A stretch of DNA of 64,000 nucleotides from Planctomycetota bacterium (GTDB lineage Bacteria; Planctomycetota; UBA1135; GCA-002748355). A program made the position numbers and the translations under genes. Location: the NCBI GenBank assembly GCA_002748355.1, contig PDSF01000049.1, positions 1 through 64,000 of the forward strand, given 5' to 3'. Below are positions 1-7,398 of the stretch, in pieces (within the stretch, counting starts at the first letter, position 1; the number at the start of each line of letters is the position of its first letter). The notes below the pieces were generated by a model. It saw only the letters and a program-made list of their open reading frames with translations. It was not told the DNA's origin and did no database searches.

Positions 1-218
1 CAGGGCGCAGGCGCAGCTGAGCCCATTGGCAGCGTTGCGCTGGGGTGCGAGGACGCAACGCGGCGAGCCGCAAGCCGTGGTGGCAGAAGCGCAAGTAGCG
101 ATCCGCTCACCCTGGAGGGTGTGCCCGGTGAACAGCACCGCGTGCCCCCCCCCGACTTGTTGTGAGCGTTGCTTGACGCCCACCTGGTTTCTGAGCGCCT
201 ATTGCGGACGCTGCAGAT

Positions 219-471
219 ATGAAACGTAGCTTTGAAGAAATGAGGGCGATCCTGGCCATCCGAAATCGGATGAGCCTGAGCTGGTCGGAGCTTTCGTAAG
301 CGAACTGGCGTGAACAGATCGACGCTTGCTTGCTGGGGCCGGAAGCTGCGCTCTGGAGAACCGTCTCGACCGTCTTTTGCTGAAGTCGAGCTACCGCCTG
401 AGCCCGAGTCCTCCGTCTCCACCCTTCTGCTCCGTCTCGGCGACGTCGAGATCGAACTGCTGCCAGGCTAG
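219..471 (+). pseudogene. IS66-family TnpA (accessory HTH protein) remnant, frameshifted
   Basis: Reading from ATG 219 gives 26 codons resembling the N-terminus of the small IS66 accessory protein TnpA, ending in a stop at 297. If the extra T at 297 is ignored, the frame continues through a helix-turn-helix-like stretch (KRTGVNRSTLACW) and an acidic, proline-rich tail to the stop at 469-471. The tail ends with a motif (LRLGDVEIELLPG) typical of this family's C-terminus. One-base insertion is the simplest explanation. The TnpB and TnpC genes that normally follow are not visible, so this is a decayed fragment of an insertion sequence. Family assignment is from remembered patterns, not a search. 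Confidence 0.6.
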
Positions 472-767
472 GGCAGAGAACTCCTGGCCTGGGCGCTGGG
501 CTTCCTTCGGCCGTGATCTGATACCGAAAGTTACACACTGGAAAGCCAAGGGGGCGTCAAGCAACGCTTACCTTTTCTTCGAGGGCCTCAGGACCTTTAT
601 CGGCGAGGGTCATCGGGAATCAGTTTTCGGGCCCGATGGGAAGGGAAGCGGCTCCCGTTTCTTGAGAGCATTTCCCTTCGCATCGTCGTACGCATATTGG
701 AACGCCTGCTGGTGGTCCCGGGTCGATTGACAAGGTATTGGGGTAAGGGGCGTGGCATGCTGTCCGC
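472..767. other. Intergenic stretch without a supported gene
   Basis: Open frames here are short or mirror the downstream gene. No TnpB start, RNA gene or clear terminator was recognised. It presumably holds the promoter of the repeat protein that starts at 768. Confidence 0.5.
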
Positions 768-2669
768 ATGCCTAGGCCCTGGATCTCCTCTCTCTTTCTG
801 CTCGGCTGCGCTGCGATCCTTCCTGCCCAGTCTGAGCCGCCCATTCACTCCGAAGCTGGGATGGAGGCCCTCCTTGCCGAGCACGGTGCGACCGAGAGTC
901 TGCGTCGTCTGGAGAAGGACTATCTCCGCTACGCCGAGAAGGTCTCGGGGCAGGGATATCTTGCGCGGACCAAAGAGCTCTTCGCCAAGCCGCTGCGCGG
1001 CCTCGGCTTCGCCGAGAGTTTGACGGCGGAGCTGAGGCAGCACGCCGACGAGGGCAAGGAGCTTGGACTCCTCGCTGGCGCTGCGGATCTCCTTGGGGCC
1101 GAGTTTGAGCCGGCCGACTTCGTTGCTCCCAAGACGCTGGCCGACTTGATTCCCTACCTCGAAGAGACCGCCGCGATCGTTGAGGCGGCCTTCGCCGCTA
1201 TTCCCGAGGCGGAGCATGAACAACTCGTCGTCGCGACGAAGCAGCTCCTCGACGATTTCGTCAAGCACATCTACGTGCACCAGCGTCCGTCCAATAAGGA
1301 CGTGTGGCAGCATGTGCAGCGCATCGCTTGGAGGAAGCTCTTCCAGGCTCAGCTGCGCCTGCTGGCGCTGCGCCAGCCAGCTGTGCGCAATGCGCTGCGC
1401 CGGGATGCGATCAAGCACAAGATGCGGGATCCCAAGGTTCCCGGTGTCAGCGGCAGCCTGCTTTGGGCGCAGAAGAGCAAGGCTGGCTACGTCGTCGTGG
1501 GCGGCGCCAGCAAGACGGTCTATTCCGGACCGCTGGCCTTCGCCTTAGACCTCGGCGGTGATGACCAGTGGTCGGCCGCGGCTACCCGGAGCGGCCCGAA
1601 GCAGCGCATCAACGTCACCCTCGATCTGAGCGGCAACGACCTCTACTTGGGCGAAGAGCACTTTGCCCAGGGCTGTGGCCTCTACGGCTGCTCCCTGCTC
1701 TTCGATCTCGCAGGCAGCGACCGCTACATCGCCACCCGCGCGGCGCAGGGCTGCAGCGTCGCAGGCATTGGCATGCTCATCGACGCGGCCGGCGACGACG
1801 CCTACGAGGGCGACGCTTATCTCGGTGGCGCCGGGCTCTTTGGCTACGGCCTGCTGCTCGATCGTGCCGGCAACGACGAGCAAAGGGCCAAGCTCGCCAG
1901 CTTCGGTTTCGCCTGGCCCCTATCTGTTGGCCAGCTCGTCGATCTCAGGGGGAATGACAAGCGCACGGCTACCGGCGGCTATGGCTCCAGCTACGGAACC
2001 AAGGGCGCCTTTAATGGCCTCTCGCATGGGGTGTCCATCGGCTTCCGCACGCTGGCGAATGGCGGCTTCGGCATCGTCGTCGACGGTGGCGGCAATGACG
2101 AGGTCAGGGTGGGGGAGTTTGGCTTCGGTTGCGGTTACTTCTTTGGCTGCGGCATTGTTCGCGACTTTGGTGGTCATGACCTGGTCGAGGCTTCGCGCTA
2201 CGGCATCGCCACCGGCGCCCACTTCGGGCTCGGTTTCGTTATCGATGACGGCGGTGATGACGTTTGGAAGAACAGCAGTGCCGCCTCCCTTGCTGGCAAC
2301 TGGGACCTGAGCGTCGCCGGCTTCCTCGACCGCGCCGGCAACGATCGATACGAGACCAAGGGGCTCTCGCTCGGCTGCGCGACGATTAGCTCCGTGGCGA
2401 CCTTCTTCGACCTTGGTGGCAGGGACAGCTACCAGCAGAGTGGCGGGCGCAGCTTCGGTCGTGCCGGGCATCCGCAGGACGCCGACCGCAAGCATCAGTC
2501 CGTGGCCATCTTTGTCGACGATGGTGGCAAGCAGGATCGCTACCCCCAGCTCAAGCTCGCGAAGGAGATCGGCAACAAGCTGACCCGGAGCTGGAGTATC
2601 GAGCAGAAAGCGACACAGGGCGACAAGGCCAAGCGCCTCGCCGGCCGCGGCGTCTTCCTCGACCGATGA
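768..2669 (+). CDS. Exported protein with about twelve 26-residue GxD repeats, function unknown
   Basis: The 633-residue product starts with a signal peptide (hydrophobic core SLFLLGCAAILPA, then a likely cleavage site after AQS). Residues of about 25-240 are helical and charged. From about residue 245 to 600 the protein is a tandem array with a period of about 26 residues. Each unit has a hydrophobic strand followed by D-x-x-G-[NDS]-D-x-[YW], for example DLSGNDLY, DLAGSDRY, DAAGDDAY and DRAGNDRY, then a Gly-rich turn. The regular strand/turn period suggests a beta-helix or solenoid. The Asp-rich turns could bind calcium or another cation, but this is inference. I do not recognise a named family. 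It is likely periplasmic or surface located. Start ATG 768 is chosen because the signal peptide follows directly. Confidence 0.85.
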   Translation: MPRPWISSLFLLGCAAILPAQSEPPIHSEAGMEALLAEHGATESLRRLEKDYLRYAEKVSGQGYLARTKELFAKPLRGLGFAESLTAELRQHADEGKELGLLAGAADLLGAEFEPADFVAPKTLADLIPYLEETAAIVEAAFAAIPEAEHEQLVVATKQLLDDFVKHIYVHQRPSNKDVWQHVQRIAWRKLFQAQLRLLALRQPAVRNALRRDAIKHKMRDPKVPGVSGSLLWAQKSKAGYVVVGGASKTVYSGPLAFALDLGGDDQWSAAATRSGPKQRINVTLDLSGNDLYLGEEHFAQGCGLYGCSLLFDLAGSDRYIATRAAQGCSVAGIGMLIDAAGDDAYEGDAYLGGAGLFGYGLLLDRAGNDEQRAKLASFGFAWPLSVGQLVDLRGNDKRTATGGYGSSYGTKGAFNGLSHGVSIGFRTLANGGFGIVVDGGGNDEVRVGEFGFGCGYFFGCGIVRDFGGHDLVEASRYGIATGAHFGLGFVIDDGGDDVWKNSSAASLAGNWDLSVAGFLDRAGNDRYETKGLSLGCATISSVATFFDLGGRDSYQQSGGRSFGRAGHPQDADRKHQSVAIFVDDGGKQDRYPQLKLAKEIGNKLTRSWSIEQKATQGDKAKRLAGRGVFLDR

Positions 2670-2730
2670 GCGCTGTTTCTGGCAAGGTGCCCAGCATGAG
2701 GATGCTCCAGCACTGAAGGACCGGCACCTA

Positions 2731-3063
2731 GTGCGAACTCGACATGTCGCTGCCGAGTTGGGGCGTTTCCCTCGAGCGGTAGACGCGCTGCTCATCCTCG
2801 CCGGGATGGTCATCGGCTTCACCGGGCCCCTCGCTTGGGGCGCCGTGCTCGCCGGTGCTGGAGCTGCCGGTCTGGGCTCGCACAGGGCTAGGAATGGAAG
2901 TCCCTCATGCTGGTGGAGCGAGGCGATTGCTCTCGTGCTGCTGTGGGGCGTGAGCTGGCTGATAGGGGGTGAGCGGCAGTGCTCACCAGAGACTGGCTGC
3001 GACCGACGGATGCGGAGCTTCGTCTGCGACGCTTCGAGTACGAGGACTTCCGGGATTGGCTGA
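2731..3063 (+). CDS. Possible small two-helix membrane protein
   Basis: A GTG-started frame encodes 110 residues with two convincing hydrophobic segments (about residues 19-48 and 67-78). After residue 79 the composition stops looking natural. In another frame, from 2979 to the stop at 3066-3068, the DNA encodes a charged, well-formed tail (LTRDWLRPTDAELRLRRF). The simplest reading is a small membrane protein whose true C-terminus has been put out of frame, or a sequencing indel near 2975-2985. No family recognised and no clear ribosome binding site. Confidence 0.35.
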   Translation: MRTRHVAAELGRFPRAVDALLILAGMVIGFTGPLAWGAVLAGAGAAGLGSHRARNGSPSCWWSEAIALVLLWGVSWLIGGERQCSPETGCDRRMRSFVCDASSTRTSGIG

Positions 3064-3127
3064 GCTGAGCTGCTTCTGCCGCTACGCTGGGACGCTTTTC
3101 GCCGCGTTGCGGTGTGGAGGTGAACAG

Positions 3128-4393
3128 GTGGATAAGGCGAATCCCGTTTCGAAGCTCTTCAATCAGGCGAAGAGTCGTTTCGATCTGACCGAGGAGGCCG
3201 ATCGCCAGAGCTTGGCGGATTTGACAGAGGCCATGCTCGCGCTTCCTGGGGCGTTATTGAGCGAAGTGCAGCAAGCGGCTCGCGAAGAGAGCGCGCCCCT
3301 TGAGTTCAGGATCGCCGCGAAGCTTGCGGAGTCGCGGCGGGCGATGCTCCGCATCGACCAGCCGCTGCGTGTTGGCGTTGTCTTTGCGATGTGGGGCGAG
3401 CAGCGGCGACTGCTGCCCAAGAGCGATGACAATTCCAATGGCGAGGATTCTCTTCGGGTCAAGCTCGAACAACTGGATTGGGTGTGCTCTGGGACTCCGG
3501 TGGATTGGACGCTCTACGCAGTCGATGACGGCTGTCCGCACTGCAGCGGGAAGATTGCTGCCGAGATCGCTGCGGAGCACGTCCTCGGATCGCGGGCCCG
3601 GATCCTGCACCTGGCTGAGCACCTGCCGGCCAAGGAAGGAGCGCTGCGGGCTCTGGCTAGTGCCGAAGACAGTCGGAAGGGGGGAGCGGTGCTTCTTGGG
3701 GCGCAGCAGGCTTTGGCTGATGCCGTGGACGTGCTCGTCTATACCGATGCCGATAACTCCGTGCATCTTGGACAGCTGGGGCTCCTGCTTGAACCGTATG
3801 TTTCGCGAGGCATCAAGGTGGTGCTCGGCAACCGCAAGCATCCCGATGCGGTGCTGGTCAAGCAGGAGGGGCGCTGGGGTATCGGCATCAAGGTGCTTCG
3901 GCACATGCAGCGCATGCTTGGCTGTGAGATTTTCTCGCGGGGCATCCTGGATACACAGGCTGCCTTCAAGCTGTATTCACGTGAAGTCCTAGAGAGAATC
4001 CTCGCAAAGCCCACTGTCTTTGACTTCTCCTTCGATACCGATTGGATCCTCGCAGCAATCGCCGAGGACGAGCCCTTCGAAACGGTGCCCTTCGCGTTCA
4101 TCGATTCGTTTGCGGAATCCGCTTCGATCACGCAGGGGCCGATGACCACTTGGGAGACCTTATTGCGGGGGCTGCTGCGGGCACTGCGTGAGCGGGGTGT
4201 GGCTCATAACGAGGCGATGGGCCGCGTGCTCGACGAGGAGATTCACAGCGCGGCGGATCTCGAGGCACTGATTCATCATCTGCCGCGGGAACTCGAAGAG
4301 GCCGATCCCGCTCAGCTGGGTGATCCCGCTGTGATGTCCCCCGAAGCTCTGCAGGCTTGGATTGGGCAGCGCAAACTCGAAGCTCTTTCCTAA
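3128..4393 (+). CDS. GT2-like (GT-A fold) glycosyltransferase
   Basis: The 421-residue product has the features of a nucleotide-sugar-dependent glycosyltransferase. A Rossmann-like strand (LRVGVVFAMW) is followed by the acidic motif YAVDDGC near residue 135. A DAD metal-binding motif (VYTDADNS, near residue 205) is followed by LGNRKHPDAV, as in family 2 enzymes that read a polysaccharide or dolichol-type acceptor. No membrane segment is evident. GTG at 3128 is chosen because GGAGGT lies about 6 bases upstream; a longer open frame back to 2969 has no such signal. The gene sits 69 bp upstream of a membrane phosphoglycerol-transferase-like gene on the same strand, so both may modify the same envelope polymer. 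Acceptor and donor are unknown. Confidence 0.7.
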   Translation: MDKANPVSKLFNQAKSRFDLTEEADRQSLADLTEAMLALPGALLSEVQQAAREESAPLEFRIAAKLAESRRAMLRIDQPLRVGVVFAMWGEQRRLLPKSDDNSNGEDSLRVKLEQLDWVCSGTPVDWTLYAVDDGCPHCSGKIAAEIAAEHVLGSRARILHLAEHLPAKEGALRALASAEDSRKGGAVLLGAQQALADAVDVLVYTDADNSVHLGQLGLLLEPYVSRGIKVVLGNRKHPDAVLVKQEGRWGIGIKVLRHMQRMLGCEIFSRGILDTQAAFKLYSREVLERILAKPTVFDFSFDTDWILAAIAEDEPFETVPFAFIDSFAESASITQGPMTTWETLLRGLLRALRERGVAHNEAMGRVLDEEIHSAADLEALIHHLPRELEEADPAQLGDPAVMSPEALQAWIGQRKLEALS

Positions 4394-4461
4394 GAGGATA
4401 CTCCACCGTTCTCCGGAAGGGTGTCTTCCCCCTAAGAATCGAATCCCAAAACCACGAGACC

Positions 4462-6741
4462 ATGGCAATCCTCCAACTTGCGAGCTTGTTCAGCCTCTTC
4501 GCGGCTTTACTCGCCTGCACGCGGAGTAAGAAGCTGTCGATCGTCTTCTCGGGTTTGCTGGCGCTGCTGCTGGCCATGCAATGTCTGGCTGTGCTCCTGC
4601 TTGGCGAAGTGGCCGACTATCGCTTCTACTTCCACCTGCAGTACCCAGGGGATGCTCTCTCGGTCGTCGGCTCTTTCGTCTTCGAGGGAGTGCTGAGCGC
4701 CAGCGCGCTGCTGATCGGCTGGGCAGCGTTGCACCTTGCGGGGCGTATGCTCCGCAGGCTCCGCAAGCGGGTCTATGTGCTTCCGATCCTGTCCCTTGTT
4801 AGTGTCGGCTTCATGCTCCAGGGCGGCGGCATCCTGAGCCAGCTCTGGATCACCTGGCGCATCCAGACCGCCGAGACAGTGACGATCGCGGCAGCCCTGG
4901 CACGGCTCGGCATCGACCCCGACGACTACGTGCTCCCGGACAGTATCGAGGCGCAGCCGGGCAAGAACCTCATCGTCCTCTCCTTGGAGTCCTTCGAACG
5001 CGGTTACCTACTCCCGCCCTTGGAGCATCTGACCCCGCAGTTGCGTGCGATCCGGGCCAAAGGCCGCTACTGCGACCTGGAGTCTTGTCCTGGAGGCGGC
5101 TTCACGGTGGCTTCGCTCTACCTGGCCATGACCGGTGTGCCTGCGTTCTTTGGCAGGGGGCCGCTGACGAACTTTAAGGAGACCAAGGACTGTCGCCTCA
5201 CGACCGTCCCGGACATCCTGCGCAGGGCGGGATACACGGTTGATTACCTGAGTGGGCTTGCGGAGTTTGCGGGCACCGGTGACCTGGCGACCGCCCTGGG
5301 TTTCGACGTTCACAAGGGGAGGGGGGCTCGTGCCGGGAACGCGCAGAGTTGGGGCCTGCACGACAAGGATCTCTTCGAGCAACTCCGTGGGCTTGTCGAC
5401 GAGCGCGCGCGGTCGGGCAAGCCGTTCTGCATCGTTGCCTCGACGATCTCCACGCACTTCCCTGATGGCGTCTACGACGAGAGGATGCGCGGCCGACTCC
5501 CTGAGCAAGCCAACCATCTAGAGTTCATGGCCTCGGCTGTGGATCACTGGATCGGCCAGCTGCTCAGGCAGCTCGACTCGATGGGCCTCGGGAAGGACAC
5601 TGCCCTCGTGATCTTCCCTGACCACCAGTTCATGGGAAGTCGCAACGCCACGATCCAGAAAATGCGGGAGCGTGGCCTATTCGTCCTGAGCAACGCCGCT
5701 GACATGGAACGCGCTACCAGCCCTAGGCGTCGCCTTAGTCAACTGGATCTCCCGTCTCTCATCCTGGCCAGCGCCGGCGTCAAGCACAACGCACGCTTCC
5801 TCGTGGATCTGATCCCCCAGGAGGATCCTGTGCAGTTCGTGCGGGACCACGTAACAGAGATTAGCTCTCTCAATAAGGCTGCCGTTACCAGGCTCAGCTG
5901 TGAGGGGGGGATCGTAATCCGCAGGGACCGGCACCGAGGCCTCCTCCTGCAGAATCCCTCGGGAGCGACCCTCCTCAAGCTGGAGGAGCCGAGCGAGGAT
6001 CGTTTCCAGCACATCGTCTTCGACAGGCTTATGTGCGTGCGCTCGGCCCGACTGGAGCAGGATCCAAAGCTCTTTGGGGCAGGCGAGGGCGAGGGGCCGC
6101 AGCTGGCAGAGTCGCTTAGGTTTGCTGAGCTCAAGATCTCCAGGGTCAATGGTGTCCTCCACGCAGTGTTCCGGCGCGGCGCAGGTCTCCTGATCGAGGG
6201 CAAGGGCGAGCTGATCCGATTCAGCCGTGAAGAGCTGAGCGTCGACGAGACCCAGCAGCCCGAGTTACCGGACCATTCGATACCCTCAAGGGCACGCTTT
6301 CCCTGTGATACCGCCTTACCCAAGCCCTGCCCCATGCTCGTAGGTACGAGTGGCGGCCGCCCAAAGCTCGGCAATCGGGAGTTCCGCTTGACCTTGGACC
6401 AGGCGCCCAAGCCCGCTGCTTACAAGCCTGTTCCCTTCCTCATTCTGGGGTTCGGAGCTGGATACAGGGAGGGCCTAGCCATTGGCATGCCGTGCAAGGA
6501 GAGGATCCTCCTTTATCCTCGTCTCGAGAACCTACTCGTCCTCACTCCGGTGCCCGCCAACGAGCAGAAGAAGGGCCCCTGTGGCCTGCACGTCTCTGTG
6601 CCCTTCCCCCTGCCCGAGGATCCCAGGCTGCGTGGCCTCAGGCTCACGGTGCAGTGGGCCGTCCTCAATCTGAGACAGTCGTCTCCGTCAGGCTGGGTTA
6701 TGAGCGCCTCCAAGGAGTGCCGCATCAAGATCGAGGGCTAA
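4462..6741 (+). CDS. Membrane-anchored phosphoglycerol transferase / sulfatase-superfamily enzyme
   Basis: The N-terminal 130 residues contain four hydrophobic segments (first: AILQLASLFSLFAALLA). They are followed by a periplasmic alkaline-phosphatase-superfamily domain. LIVLSLESFE is the metal-binding strand of LTA-synthase and MdoB-like proteins; it is followed by a GGGFTVASLY block, where Thr is the expected nucleophile, and by a downstream FPDHQF metal motif. These enzymes transfer phosphoglycerol or phosphoethanolamine to envelope glycans. A further domain of about 280 residues after residue 470 is unassigned. ATG 4462 is preferred to an upstream ORF extension because the membrane segments begin right after it. 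The neighbour upstream is a glycosyltransferase. Confidence 0.75.
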   Translation: MAILQLASLFSLFAALLACTRSKKLSIVFSGLLALLLAMQCLAVLLLGEVADYRFYFHLQYPGDALSVVGSFVFEGVLSASALLIGWAALHLAGRMLRRLRKRVYVLPILSLVSVGFMLQGGGILSQLWITWRIQTAETVTIAAALARLGIDPDDYVLPDSIEAQPGKNLIVLSLESFERGYLLPPLEHLTPQLRAIRAKGRYCDLESCPGGGFTVASLYLAMTGVPAFFGRGPLTNFKETKDCRLTTVPDILRRAGYTVDYLSGLAEFAGTGDLATALGFDVHKGRGARAGNAQSWGLHDKDLFEQLRGLVDERARSGKPFCIVASTISTHFPDGVYDERMRGRLPEQANHLEFMASAVDHWIGQLLRQLDSMGLGKDTALVIFPDHQFMGSRNATIQKMRERGLFVLSNAADMERATSPRRRLSQLDLPSLILASAGVKHNARFLVDLIPQEDPVQFVRDHVTEISSLNKAAVTRLSCEGGIVIRRDRHRGLLLQNPSGATLLKLEEPSEDRFQHIVFDRLMCVRSARLEQDPKLFGAGEGEGPQLAESLRFAELKISRVNGVLHAVFRRGAGLLIEGKGELIRFSREELSVDETQQPELPDHSIPSRARFPCDTALPKPCPMLVGTSGGRPKLGNREFRLTLDQAPKPAAYKPVPFLILGFGAGYREGLAIGMPCKERILLYPRLENLLVLTPVPANEQKKGPCGLHVSVPFPLPEDPRLRGLRLTVQWAVLNLRQSSPSGWVMSASKECRIKIEG

Positions 6742-6959
6742 GAGTCTGCGCCACATTCACCACCGGGCAGATAGAGCGAGCTTTCCGAAGAAGGAGCTGC
6801 TTTGGCGGGCTTGCGGGGGGCTAGCGCTCCAGAGGCGCCTCTCTCCCGCGGTCTCAGCCAGAGCTCCGCGGCGACGCCCGTGGCCTCGGCTCGAAATCAA
6901 TCCGAGCTGGTGCCCCAGAATCCCGCTCCGGAAGACGATGGGAGCCATTCTGGAGAACT

Positions 6960-7372
6960 GCGGCACAAGCTTCTAGGCCAGGTGTTTCCAAGCACGAGGC
7001 CTCGGCGATGCTGGGTGCACAAGACGGGCAAGATCCTCAGCAAGATGTTGGGGCACAAACAGGCTTCAGCAGAGAGCCAGGTGCGGGACATCTGGATGGT
7101 TGAGATCCGAGAGGATGCTCGCAAAGCCTTCGACTTCTTCGTGGGCAGCTACAGCGTGAAAAACCCCAAAGCTGTGAATCGCGAACTCTTAGTCTTCCAC
7201 GACTTCCCCGCCGAGCACTGGAGGCAGGCCCGGACGACGAACCCGATCGAGTCGATGCTTGAGGGCCGTGAGCCTCCGGCATCGTCGCATGAAGGGCTCC
7301 GGGAGCAGGAGCGCCTGCCTCGGAACGGTCTTCAAGCTCTCCGAAGCCACGGCCAAGAGCTTCCGGTTTTGA
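6960..7372 (+). pseudogene. IS256-family (mutator-like) transposase, 5'-truncated and frameshifted
   Basis: The reading frame from about 6960 matches the C-terminal half of IS256-type transposases. RRCWVHKT is followed by a KAFDFF block and then by DFPAEHWRQARTTNPIES, the most conserved block of the family. After the last block the original frame becomes unrelated. A second frame from about 7265 continues the family pattern (LRHRRMKGSGSR, then CLGTVFKL and AKSFRF) and stops at 7370-7372. The N-terminal half, including the first catalytic aspartates, is missing. The element is therefore inactive. It lies just past the 3' end of the biosynthetic cluster, which would fit past transfer or rearrangement. 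Confidence 0.85.
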
Positions 7373-7398
7373 ACTCCGGCTTGTGCCATCACTTTGAA

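Noticed and set aside
107..538. 143-codon minus-strand frame at the left edge
   Set aside because: Arg/Ser-rich with no motif, antisense to the better-supported IS66 TnpA remnant.
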